Source: Polytrichum commune
Taxonomy: Eukaryota > Streptophyta > Polytrichopsida > Polytrichales > Polytrichaceae
DNA length: 64,000 nucleotides
Direction of reading: 5' to 3'
Assembly: GCA_950295325.1 (NCBI GenBank)
Contig: OX485808.1
Coordinates: 8,496,501 to 8,560,500 of the forward strand
The position numbers and the translations under genes are program-made. The notes under the pieces are model-generated. The model searched no databases. It saw nothing but the letters and a program-made list of their open reading frames with translations, and was not told the DNA's origin. Below are positions 44,075 through 55,121 of this stretch, one piece after another (positions within the stretch are counted from its first letter, which is position 1; each line of letters begins with the position of its first letter).

Positions 44075-47000
44075 TTAGCTCCCAGCTGCACCATACAATT
44101 AATTATGTGTTAGTCACCCCTGATTTCACCAGATGTGCGAAACCCACCCAAAAGTTTTAAAAGAAAAAGATTTTACTCACGATGCTTGTCTGGAAGATCC
44201 ACGTGGACAAAGAAGCTAGCCCCAACAATCAAGTAACATAGCACCAGCATAAGCCCCTTGAAGTAGTTGGCAGTACCTTCCTGTTTCACATAGTTGCAAC
44301 AACATGAAAAGAAGTGAATATAAAATAATCAGCTTACTAAATCTTAATATTTGTTGAATCAAGTTACTGCAATATAGATGCACAGATGACAAGAGCAATT
44401 CAATCTGATCACTTCGTGAAATGCCTTTTACCTCTCAAATCTCGTCAGAAAAAGCCCATAGACACACAAAATATAATCTGATGGGAGTTAGAATTAAATG
44501 AAATCATTAGAAGTGCTCCACAGTACATTCAGCTCAAGTTTCACATCCAAATAACTTGTAGAGCCCCAAAACATTACACCCTCAGAAAACAAACATGTAA
44601 GTGAACTCAAGTTATAATGACCAAGTTCAGCTTTTGCAGCTAACTCTTCCAAAGCACTCCCTTTTGTTGCTGATTACCTTTGGGGGTAAACATAAATAAA
44701 CTATATAGACATAGCAAAATATATAGGTGGATAGATACATATTTGAGTGAGTCCTCACCTTGAGCATGAAAGCAACCACCAGAACAGTGATGAAAAGGGA
44801 TGCAGTCTCATAGAGTTCAAAATTGAGGTCCATGTGAGTTCCCATAGGCCATCCAATGACAACACAAAACGGAATCTGCACAAGCAAGCTTTTAAATCAA
44901 CTCAAAGTCTCAATTCACGCAAATGATCATTGCTGTACCACTTGAACTATCCATTTTCACGAAGGCCTTTTTTCTACTCACCACAAACATTGAAATTTGC
45001 GTGGACGAACCAATGGCCACACCCAAAGATATATCCTGCCAAAGAGATGGAACAACTCCAATGAGTGAGATACAGTACCATCAGAAGATTTTAAAGATGA
45101 GTGCAGACTGTGTTTACACATGTGAAATAAGTTTAGGTGGGGTTTTAGGTCCTGGCTACATGCACGGATCTGCACCATGCCAACATGAAAAGAAAATTGC
45201 AAAAACCAAATCAAATGCTGCTAAGTCCAGTGCAAGTATGAATAGAAGACTCAGCATACATTATGGTATCACTTACCAGTTTATCTTTCAAAGCAAACAT
45301 TATTGCACTTGTATGTTCTGCTGCATTCCCAACAATTGGTAGGATGATAACACTTATGAACGCAATAGGTATGTTCCACGAAGCTGAAGCTCCCTAAGCA
45401 TCACAAAGAACACACAATGTAAGAACATGATTAGACACTACCTAATTTAACTACCACAGGGTTTCATCAAAATCAAACCTGAGATTGTGCTTACTTTAGA
45501 GTTACCCATAAGGTTTCCAATTCAATCTCCGGGTGAGTTGGCTAAGAAGTGAGTTTGAAACTTATGTGTACAATCACCCCAGGGTTTCTTAAAGCTTCAC
45601 ATGCTAGAAGAGCAGGGCCGGGCTATAAGTGGATTGGTGGGCCAAACTAGCCTTGCATAGGCCAAGCCAGGATTTAGGGTGGCAGGGCCAATGGGTTAGA
45701 CCCTATAATTTTAGATCCTAAAGTTCTCTCTAAATATTTTGAACTGAAAGAGGGCCAAGAGTCTCACCCAACTTTGAAAATCAGGCTCCAACAAAAGATG
45801 CTCTTACAAGCTCTTAATAGAAAAGTGCCTCAAAGAGTGACCAACTTCCTAGTTTGGTCCCTCTTTTGAGAGACTTTGCAGATAACTCTAGCTCCAGCCA
45901 ATATATCAAGAACAAAAATAAGTGATGTACCTCAATTGCACCAACTAGATATTCAGAGAGGATGGATATAAAAATTGTCAAGGCAGCCAACCAGCCGATG
46001 GAGGTCCAGAAACCTAGTAAAATCTCCTCTGAATCCAAGGGACCCGCATCGTCTCCTGTCTCCTAGAAAACATAGCCAGAAACTTGTTGAAGCTTTCAAT
46101 CTATTTTACAAATATTGTATTGTTCTAAGAGAATGAAATAAATCAGAAGCGCAGCTTAAGTCATGACAAGAATTTCTGCCTGATACTAGAGATAACTCAA
46201 CATGACTTTTGGTCGGGAGTTGGTTATTTTGCATACATCACCTACCAAGTTTGGTTAAGTTTTTGGTGCATAAATGAAGGTAGTGTGGAGGTTCGACCAA
46301 ACAACATTCTATATCGGTTCAATAAGGGTCAAACTCATTTTGGCATGCCAAGAGGTGCTAAAATGAGTTTGACCCTCAATGAACAGAAATAGGTTGCTCT
46401 TTATTCAAATTCAAACACTACCTCCGAGCATGCACCCCAAGTGAAAGGAAATTATTGATTTTGTATGCAAAACAACCAATGGAAAATCATAGGGAACTGA
46501 CTCCTAACACAAAGTCCATTGAGTTAAACAATAACTCTACTTGATGGCTTTAATAATTCCAAGAAGCTCCTAGATGATTCTTCACCTCTTCTGAGTCATA
46601 TAGATCTCGGTGACTTTTGAGCTGGAAATATAGGTAGGCTGTGTATGCCACCAACATTACAATGCTGCTGAACCTTGACAAAACAAGCTCAGATTTTCCA
46701 ATTTGCAGTTCAGTTCCAGTAGCATGGAGAGCTGCTGGGAAAAGAAGGCCCATGACTGCCATTAACAACAGGCTTGAACTAACTTGAGCTGTCACCTGCA
46801 TAGTGGGACAACAGTAAAGTATAAACAAGATAGAAACCTTACCCTAAAAAAGAAGGTGCTATAACCATTAAGTGTTGAGTATAGCTAATATTATTAGATT
46901 GATACGACTTTAAATATTCTTTAAATATGCAAGTTACCAATCAAAAGGGATTCCAACGCACCAAAACAAACCTTATTTGAATTTGGTATGCAGAACCTAT

Positions 47001-48562
47001 AAAGATTTAAAGTGCTGTTAGCCTAAGATCCAAAACCATCACAAGAGCTTAATGTTAAGGGGGTGGAGCTTCCCAAAATCAATATGTACTTAATATGCAA
47101 GATTTTGGGGTGTGGTTTTGAGTGGGGTATGCTTTACCTACACATCAACTCCTCCCATTGCAATGTATTTTGAAGATAAATATTGGAGTATACTGTTCAT
47201 GGGATTCTAGATTGATAAAAGCAACAGATAGATGTGGATCCATACAGATATTCAGCACAATCATCTTCTATCATGATAAGAGACCTAAGGGTTATTACAG
47301 CAAGGAAGTATAACCTGGAAAGAAAACAGTTGAGAACTTGAAGAGACTTTCAGTTAAAAACAATTCATAGAATTTCAGGATAGGAAGGCACGTTTCGGGA
47401 TACTAACCTTGTTGAATTTCTGATCTTTTCTGGGGTGTGCAAGGCCTCCAAAGAGAAAAGCACATCCTAGCACTAGAAGCATGTTGGATAAGATGGAGCC
47501 AAGAAGTGACAATTGTACAACCCGGATCATATTCTTGCGCAATGCCATGATGCAAATTATCATTTCAGTCGCATTGCCAAATGTAGCATTCAACAGACCT
47601 CCAACTGCCAACAGGACCAATTTTTAGTTAGTGAAAGAGATCTCACTTCAATACTGGACAAGAGAATACATTCTAACGTTTGAATCGTCTACTGGAAAAG
47701 TGCATAAACATGAAGTCAACATTTTTTGAAACAATCTCTAATCACTTTACCCTATACTGCCGTTCAGAACCTAGAATTTAGCATGTACTGTTCACCCTAA
47801 ACAGTAAACCGCAACATGGACACTGAATCTTACCTGTTGATCCAGTGAAAAATGACAATTGCCTGCAGAGAGGAATACGCGCATATATAAGTTGACCACA
47901 AGTAAAAGCTGTAATTATTTAACAAACCTGCTAAATTCGTGCAAATAGGTTCACACGTACAGATACATGCCACTGAGCTTTTAATTCACAAGCATAGCTA
48001 ATTTTGCTCGATTTTACTCGATCAAGATAATTGAAAGCAAGCTTTTAAACCGCCTAACAAAGTTCCTAACCAGTGAAAGTAGATGGCAACTCACTCCGTT
48101 ACAAATCCAAGCCGCTCAGCTAGCGGCGCCATACCTAGTAAACTCAACAAAAATACCCAGCCCTGCATAAAGACAAATTGCAAGCTTTTGAGTTTGGCCA
48201 TGTTGCACAAAAACCTCAAAAACCATAACATTTTGTGAAGCCCTTAATGTCTCCCTCCATTAGAAACAAGTCATTAAGGCTCTGTTATTTTTTTTTTTTA
48301 AAAAGGATGTACATAAGGTCGTAGAGAAGAAGCTTACATGTCCAACATTGAGCTGCGCAGCAATTATTGCTACTGGGACACATAGAAGTAAACAATTCAG
48401 CTTCGTTCCACAAACCACATGATACATACTCCAATAGAGATAAGTTGGCAACTTATTAACCCAATTTCCACCCCTAGCCCTGCTTTCACAACGGGTCTCC
48501 ATTGGTGAAAACTCATGGTCCTCTGAAAAGCTGGAGTCACGGTGTAACCTCGAATCTGACAT
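44075..48562 (-). CDS. CAX: vacuolar-type cation/proton exchanger (CAX family)
   Basis: An exchanger that in plants moves Ca2+ and other divalent cations into the vacuole against protons. Eleven exons: 48562-48338, 48162-48095, 47862-47834, 47604-47408, 46795-46586, 46062-45931, 45393-45277, 45035-44982, 44875-44759, 44280-44181, 44085-44075. The model has 419 residues, close to the usual 420-460. Both alpha repeats are present: [12 protein letters not shown] (residues 110-121) and [12 protein letters not shown] (306-317). [19 protein letters not shown] opens the first half, and the acidic stretch DSEEETGDDAG (from about residue 240) lies between the two halves as in the family. Several membrane helices are evident. 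The last exon is only 11 bases and ends P-G-S-stop. The start is uncertain: the frame stays open upstream of the Met at 48562 to a possible acceptor at about 48594, so an earlier coding exon may exist. A GC-richer block at 50200-50450 could be the 5' leader. Introns carry a foldback element and a dispersed repeat. Confidence 0.93.
45575..45900 (+). repeat. dispersed repeat inside a CAX intron, paralogous to 58470-58815
   Basis: Collinear similarity to 58470-58815 includes GGTGGGCCAA..TAGCCTTG, AAGTTCTCTC/AAATTCTCTC, TCACCCAACTTT, ACAAGCTCTTAATA and GAGACTTTGCA/GGGACTTTACA followed by ATAACTCTA. No terminal repeats or coding frame were identified; type unknown. Confidence 0.65.
46213..46505. 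mobile_element. foldback/MITE-like element in a CAX intron
   Basis: The centre is a perfect 17-base inverted repeat (AGGGTCAAACTCATTTT at 46325-46341 and its complement at 46360-46376, 18-base loop). The outer parts also pair: GTTGGTTATTTTGCATAC at the left against GTATGCAAAACAACCAAT at the right. The right half recurs in inverse orientation at about 51870-52020. It is intronic and does not interrupt the CAX frame. Confidence 0.65.
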
Positions 48563-50199
48563 GAGTGGAGCTTCCTCCACTAGGGCAATCAGCTGTCCAA
48601 CAATAAAAATTGAGTTAATTGTCACACTGGAGGACTCTCTTTCCAATATTTGAATAAGCTAGGTCTACATGTTGAAGGAAATTCAACGACATTTCTCACT
48701 GGAATTACTAATGAACAGGTGATACAGCACATAAATAACTCAACTTCATGAGAGAAAAAAAAAACAAAGATTCCTAGCCATTCCAAAGGATAGTGAGCGG
48801 CCTACACAAGCTACAACAGTACAAGAAAACAACATTGGAGCCACATGTCCTCAAACGCCTGGCCAATGTCTCAAGCATCCAGATATTGTTTGATTTCATC
48901 TTGATCTTCACCCAATTTCATGATCGCTCTATCATGAATTCTGTTGATGTATTTGTGGATAGTTTTTGAAAGCAGCAGATTTTATTTTTAAATATATAAT
49001 TATTTTAAAAATAAAAATAAAACTCTTCATTCAAGGTTGTCTGGAAAAATCACCTCGAGATCTCTACCATCACTTTGAAAAGAGTCTCTCTTCAAGTCGC
49101 CTTCGTGATTGTCCAGGGCAGAATTCCCAGGTCCTCCCATTTCCTCGAACCCAAAAACCCAAATTACCAGCTTGGCTGGCCCCTGTATCAGGTGAAATAT
49201 CCAATGACGCACACACACTTTTCTATGAGCAGATTTGAGCCGCCCTTGATCTACATTGATGACTAAAATGTGGCCATCCTCAGTTCATTCTTAGCCCTTG
49301 TATACCTTGGAACGCCAATATTCACGGTTATGGTCCGCACATTGATAGGATCCACTCGAAAACAATACTGACCTAAAGGTCATTGTTATTCTCTCATCCC
49401 CGACCGCCCTGATAAGCTCTCTTTCAATTCCAGAAGGACAACCAAAAAAACCAAAAAAAAGGAAACTCATTCACTGTGCCCTACTAAATCTCCCAGCTGC
49501 TGCACAGAAAAATTCCACAAATGACCCAAAATTAGTTCTCCCTATAGATATCCAAAATATTAAACCTAACCCACCTCACCCACTTGCCAAAGCCCGCTGA
49601 ATTAGACACTCCGGACACAATAGAGGTCGAATCAAGCTCGAATCAAGCTCGAATTAAGGTAAGCGGGCCTTATTCAGTTACTTTTTCCTAATCAGACCCC
49701 TTGACATAGTTGAGTGGTGTGTGGTTAGGTGTGGATCCAAGAACAACGGACACCAACGAGGGCACCATCATCATATTTTTGAAAGAAATTGGACTACGTG
49801 GTCATCAAAACTTCTTAACCATTCCAGTAAGCTCAATAATCAATCAACACCATAATCGGGAAGACTTATATGACCGTTTCATAAGCTCGAGAATCGTCAC
49901 TTTATGAAAGAGAATGAATAAGATATTCATATAACCTCCGAAAATTATGAGAAAAATCACTACGGAAAATAATTGGAGTTCTCAATCATCTCATCTCGGA
50001 CTAATTTGCGTTATGTGTTTCATATCCTGCGAGAAGTGGACGCAGAGCTAAAAGTGTCCATTTAAAGCCCACCTACCATTTTTCCGAAGTAGACAATCCA
50101 GAAGGCTGAGCAACCCAAGAACTCCACTTCATCTTAAGTTAAACACCAAACATTTTGGAACACACTTGCCACAGTTCGTCAACAAATCAGAGGTGGTGA

Positions 50200-50450
50200 C
50201 ACACATACACAAAGCTCTATTGTGAGATTGCAAAAAGAGATCTAGAAGAGACGCAATAATAATCAGCTGTGACGGAATGTTGAAGCAATACCAACGAGTC
50301 ACCGGGATGCAAGGCAATGCGGGGATGAGTGAATTGAAGAGGACGATGAAGCGTCGCCGGAATTGCGTGGAGTTTGCTGTAATTGCACACCAAACAACTC
50401 CAGGGAACGGCACGGAGAGTCTTCATGAGTGTGCCGGGCCTTGACGGGGT
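50200..50450 (-). promoter_or_regulatory. possible CAX 5' leader/promoter block
   Basis: This block is distinctly richer in G and C than its surroundings, with CCGGCGACG-like words. It is upstream of and on the same strand as the CAX start, and the CAX reading frame seems to begin after an intron acceptor near 48594. It could be a noncoding first exon. The evidence is composition and position only. Confidence 0.3.
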
Positions 50451-50578
50451 GGGAGAAAGGTGGGTGGGGCCCGGTGGGGCCCACGGTAATACAAACTACC
50501 CTGTCCGAATTCAGAGCCTTTTCACATGTGAGTATGAGAGTTCCCCCTCCAAACCAGGCTCTTTAATAATGTAGTTTT

Positions 50579-50774
50579 TTTTTTTTTTTGGGTCCGAGAT
50601 GACCTTAAACTACGGGTTGATGGTGGAGAGATACCCAAATCTCAAGGAAGAGGTTGGCGGTTCGAATCCCGGCTGTGAAATCTCCTCTCTACTTGACGGA
50701 AAACTTGCCAGGTGGTCAACTGCCTCCTGTGCTTTGGCGCTGGCTTGTCGGCTTTCTGTCTCAAAAAATAATAA
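50579..50774 (+). mobile_element. tRNA-derived SINE, copy 2
   Basis: It is collinear with the 27.0 kb copy from GGTCCGAGATGACC to the tail. The B box GGTTCGAATCC at 50659-50669 is perfect and an A-box-like word lies near 50621-50633. The tail ends in A-rich and (AAT)n sequence. The flanking direct repeat TAATAATGTAGTTTT (50564-50578 and 50775-50789) is a target-site duplication. The extra T run between the duplication and GGGTCCGAG differs from copy 1 and may be slippage or a templated junction. Confidence 0.87.
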
Positions 50775-51869
50775 TAATAATGTAGTTTTGACATTCACTT
50801 TATTAGATTTGTCATGTGGGAAGAGACCTAGGGTTTGGTGTCTAAAACTAGTCAAAGTTTCACAGCCAACCAAAACCAGCCACATGTAACATTAGTAACT
50901 CGCTTTTCAAGTGAAGTCCAATTATAAGTGATTGTTGATGCAAAAATAGTCTCCCAAATGAGTCAAAGTTTGGTCTTGGTTGAACAACCAACCATAATTG
51001 GCCACATGTCCAAGATAATACTAGGGCACGATACTCTTGTGACTAGTTGCTTTGTTCAAGGGAAGGCTAATTGTTGGATTGAAAGAAACTAGATACATGC
51101 TCATGACATGTTGCTCAATTATTTCCATCCCTCCACTTTTGGCAATTGCTTGTTGCACTACTCCTGCAATCTTATGAAAGTCCCAACTATCTCATGTGTA
51201 AAAGTTCCACAACTCATCATCAACTCATATACATGTGAGGGATGAGTTATATGGAGTTGAGGAGCGTCCTAATCTTGAGTGGCTTTTGGACCTGGAGCCC
51301 TAATGTGTTTTTCAACGGTCATTTTACAATTAAATTCTTTCATTTGAGTTCATATAGGGTAATATCACAAAACTTGATATTTTTTTATTAAAGTCTTCAA
51401 AGTGAACATATAGGGGTAGTATTCAACCCCCCCCCCTTTCATGGTACGTGTTAATACGCAAATGAAAACTTATAAACAATCTCAATAAAAAAAATTGAAT
51501 TTAAACATATTTGACAATAAAAATCATAAATTCTAAATAAATATACCAATATTATTGGGGTTTTTTTGGCTATCTAAACTATTTACCATCCTCAATGGTT
51601 GGGTGGAGCTCGCAAAGCCTTTAATTTATAGTGTAGTTCTTACATCCAAGCTATTCTCAAGTTTTTCCAGGCTACCATAAGTAGATGGCGTTGTACTTCA
51701 TCTTTCCTAGTGCTTACATGTAGTTTCTAGATGGGATACAAGTGTGTCATAGCCTATGTAAGCACGACATGTGACAAAATTTGAAGAAAGAATAACCATT
51801 TACAGTCGGAATGAAGAACCCTCTATGGTAATCAAAGGAAATTTTTCATTGAGAGTTGGTCAAATAGGT

Positions 51870-52020
51870 ATTTTTTTTTAGTGGTTGTGTGACATGCAAA
51901 ACCAATAATTTCTTTCCACTTGTGATGGAGGCTTGGAGGTGGTGTTTGAATTTAAATAAAGAGCAAGCTATTTCAATTCATTGAGTGCCACACTTGTTTT
52001 AGCACCTCTAGGCATGGCTC
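51870..52020 (+). repeat. partial inverse copy of the CAX-intron foldback element
   Basis: Words such as GCAAAACCAATAATTTC, GGTGTTTGAATTTAAATAAA, GAGCAAGCTATTTC and TTTTAGCACCTCTAGGCATG match the reverse complement of 46345-46482. The other half of the foldback is absent here. Confidence 0.65.
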
Positions 52021-52149
52021 ACTAGGGCCTTGCCGGGAGGTAGGGCCCAGTGGGATCCATCAACAGGTTGTCCAAATTCAATGCCTTTTCACATGTCAAT
52101 ATGTTTACCTCCTTCAAACCATGCAGTTTTTATTATATAGTTTTTACAT

Positions 52150-52257
52150 CCATAAAATTGTTTTTCAAAGATGATTAACTTGAGACAATTTCGATATAAA
52201 AATAAGGAATATCGAAATTGTCTCAAGTTAATCATCTTTGAAAAACAACATTTATGG
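52150..52257. repeat. perfect long hairpin (40-bp stem, 11-base loop)
   Basis: The arm 52158-52197 and the arm 52209-52248 are exact reverse complements; the left arm contains TTTTTCAAAGATGATTAACT and runs on to CGATAT. The loop is AAAAATAAGGA. After a one-base mismatch the pairing resumes outward with CATAAA against TTTATG. Either strand would fold into an almost perfect duplex. The arms show no divergence, so the inverted duplication is young or is being homogenised. No coding role is apparent. Confidence 0.85.
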
Positions 52258-53847
52258 TGGCATGGCCTTTGGTTTTTTCTTTTCTTTTCTTGCACCAACT
52301 CCTAAATGCCTAAGAAACCCAAATGTGTTATGTCCATGTTGTTGAAAGTTATGTTAACTTATAACACCCAATTTTACAACATTTAATTTTTTATTGCATA
52401 TATTCTCAAGCAATTGAATAGGAAAATCTTGTTTAATAAAATAATGACAAAAGACTTAAAACTAAATTCTTCACAAGATGCTTTGAAAGAGAGTTAAAAG
52501 TACGATCATACGTACCAATGTTGAAATGTACATATATGAAATGAAACCACAATAAGTCAATTATAAGTTATATTTTAAGAATTCAACATGCAGTTGCATG
52601 GACAAAATCTCTTAAATCACATGCATACAATTGAAAAATAACTTCAACATCTTCAAATGCCAAAACACTATGTAAAAAGTTTGATTTAAAGTATTTATAA
52701 ACAATTCATAGAGACATGTAAGATAATAAATTTATGTCATGAGGCTCCAAGAAAATTAAATTCTTTACAACATAGGTTATAGGATTTCAAATCTACAAAA
52801 AAGAAAAAGTTGAAATGACGACAAAAAAAAATGCCAAATGTTGCATAGAATTGAACCCTATTTTCTTCATGTGGTTGCACCCCAATCTAAGCCCATTTCT
52901 TCCACCTGAGAATGTCATTAGCCCAATAAAGCTACTTTAATAAGGGTTGCTATTCCAAGACACGACTAACGATTAAACTATCAACAAACAAATAATCAAA
53001 ATCAAGATCACTCCTCTTGTCTTCAAAGCAAAACAAAACCTTGCTCAACGTACTTGTAAAGTTTACTATATCATTGGCTCACTATGTTATGATGAGCAGT
53101 AGCCTTGCTAGATGTACAAGGAACTAATGACTAGCTAGTAAGTTCACCATGGAATGGAACTCACTAGGGCTAAGGACAGAATGCTAAGGGAGACTCACTA
53201 ATATGAATACAATGACTTGCCTTTAACGCATGGCCCAAAAAATAACATCAAAATTATCACTTATTTTAGTTTGATCATGTTGGCCCTATCCTATTCAGAG
53301 TCCCCTTGGTACATGAGCAGCTTGACTGCTTACCTTATAGTAGGTGGGTTCTATTTAAGCGTTATGCTATAACATCAAATACCCCTATGTGGAGGGGAAC
53401 ATCCTAGTACGTTTACTATGTACTTTTTGTTTCTTTAGAACAAGATAAGTGAGATGCTTATGGCGATTTGGTGTATTGCTAAGACTTGGATATTTTTATA
53501 TAGTATTGGTGGGGGAATGTGAAGATTACTGGCGGTTTTCATTGACTTTACGGTTGTGACTGAGATTGCACATGAAGTAAGAGCACATTCATCGTAAGCT
53601 GCAATAGGAAGTCTTCCTGTTACATTTGCAAGGCACTTTCCATGTAAGACCAAGTTGTGGCACTTGCAACAAGTCAAGGAACACATTCATCCTACATAAG
53701 AGCATGGTGGTTATATTCTGTTTGTGCACTCTAACAGGTAGAATGTTTGTAGATTATTGTAGTTTGGCACAGATTTTTACTAACATGAAATGTACAAAAA
53801 TTGTATCGAGGCAAACAAGGGATTTTCCAAACCTTGCAGTACAGAAT

Positions 53848-54060
53848 CTGGGGAGATTTTTGGGTATAATCGGTCAAAATCCTAGTCTTTCCAAGTCCAA
53901 CCAGTACTGATCTTTCAGTTTTTCTTTACTAATTTGAGGTAGATTTAATAGATTCCTCTAAAATGATCAGTAATTCCCCTGGAGTCTTCAAACTCAACCA
54001 GTTGTTTCTCAAACTCAACTGGTTCATCTCTAACTAGCACTTGGTTCTTCCTGTTCATTG
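53848..54060 (+). repeat. dispersed repeat 'CCGGTT family', copy 3
   Basis: It is collinear with 19365-19760 minus the MITE: GGGGAGATTTTTGGGTATAA, CAAAATCCTAGT, CCAAGTCCAACC, CTCAACTGGTTCATC and CTTGGTTCTTCCTG correspond in order. A shorter inverse fragment is present at about 60357-60412. Confidence 0.7.
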
Positions 54061-54347
54061 TTGTAGTAGGTGCGTCTTGGTTGACAACTTGGATAAAATT
54101 TTCACAGGGGAGGTGCACATATTATTGTACTCAAAGTATTCCTTGTATCCACGCGAGTGTCACATTCTTGGCTATAAGAAAGTGCATGATGTGATGAATA
54201 AAATGCTTCCAATTGAGTAGGTACATAAGTAGCTGCGTATCACACCTGCTAGTATACAATAAAAAAGTTTACTACCAAGGACAGTTCACATCTGATGTTA
54301 ATCAAAACTTTAGATAGTCTTGTGGCAACTTCGGATCTTAATCTGTA

Positions 54348-54818
54348 TCAAGCAAGTGGAGAAAGAATTTTGTCTAAGATCCCTCTCAACCAACATATGT
54401 TATGCAACCCCAATTGCGTTGATGCTACCTTAGGTACCCATAAAATCTGATATTTAAAGGGAAGCAGAACAATTTGTACACGTGTGCCATCCAGAACATC
54501 AAATACACACTCGCAAAAATTACATAGGTATATCACAAATACATCAGAAACAGGGGAAATTGGAAGCTTGGCGAATCTTAAGTTATGCCAACTATTCACT
54601 GCCACAACCTTCACACTGTCAACATCCTGCTCAAATTTGAGAATCTCGCAAATGAAATACAATCCACTTTCTTCTATTTTCTTCTTTTTAAACAAAAGAA
54701 TTTTGGATATGGGGAACTTCCAACCGACCATACTAACACCCAGTACCGGGAGGGTTGTCAACCCATCATTGTTTACCAAAGAGTCTGTCAATAGAGAGTC
54801 ACAAAGGGAGGGAAACAA
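54348..54818 (-). other. unrecognised 156-residue open frame
   Basis: A minus-strand frame starts MFPSLCDSLLTDSL and contains VVAVNSWHNLRFAKLPISP. I do not recognise a domain. It lies 300 bases past the nitrobindin stop on the same strand and could be 3' untranslated sequence, a gene relic or chance. No splice or homology support is available. Confidence 0.2.
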
Positions 54819-55121
54819 TGCCCTACTTAAGGGGAAGAGAGAATCTCTATGTAGTTACTGTTTTCTCACTTCAAAAACTGTAACTCCCCCATGGTTAGCT
54901 TTTGACAGGCTGACATGCCTTTAGGTGATTAGCCAAAATTCCTATACAATCAAATGACTTGAACTCACTGCCCAACCACTTCCTGAGATGAGCTGCTGAT
55001 TTCGAATTGCGCAATCCAGAGCAATACACAACGAGCACTTACACTGTCTTTTCATGGTGTTGACACAAAATGTGTACCTGCTTTTTCTCAAATGGAATAA
55101 TATCTCCAGAAGATGGATAAA

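Larger units (their letters stand above)
48650..55121. other. intergenic region between CAX 5' side and nitrobindin 3' side
   Basis: No protein-coding gene is recognised. The CAX leader and promoter probably lie within 48650-50500 (minus strand). A SINE copy (50579-50774), a half copy of the CAX-intron foldback (51870-52020), a perfect hairpin (52150-52257) and a repeat copy (53848-54060) are listed separately. A minus-strand frame of 156 residues at 54348-54818 is unrecognised. Confidence 0.5.

Noticed and set aside
50590-50680. A genuine tRNA gene
   Set aside because: The B box is perfect, but the acceptor and anticodon arms do not form a normal cloverleaf. The sequence is duplicated with target-site duplications and a tail, so it is a SINE head.
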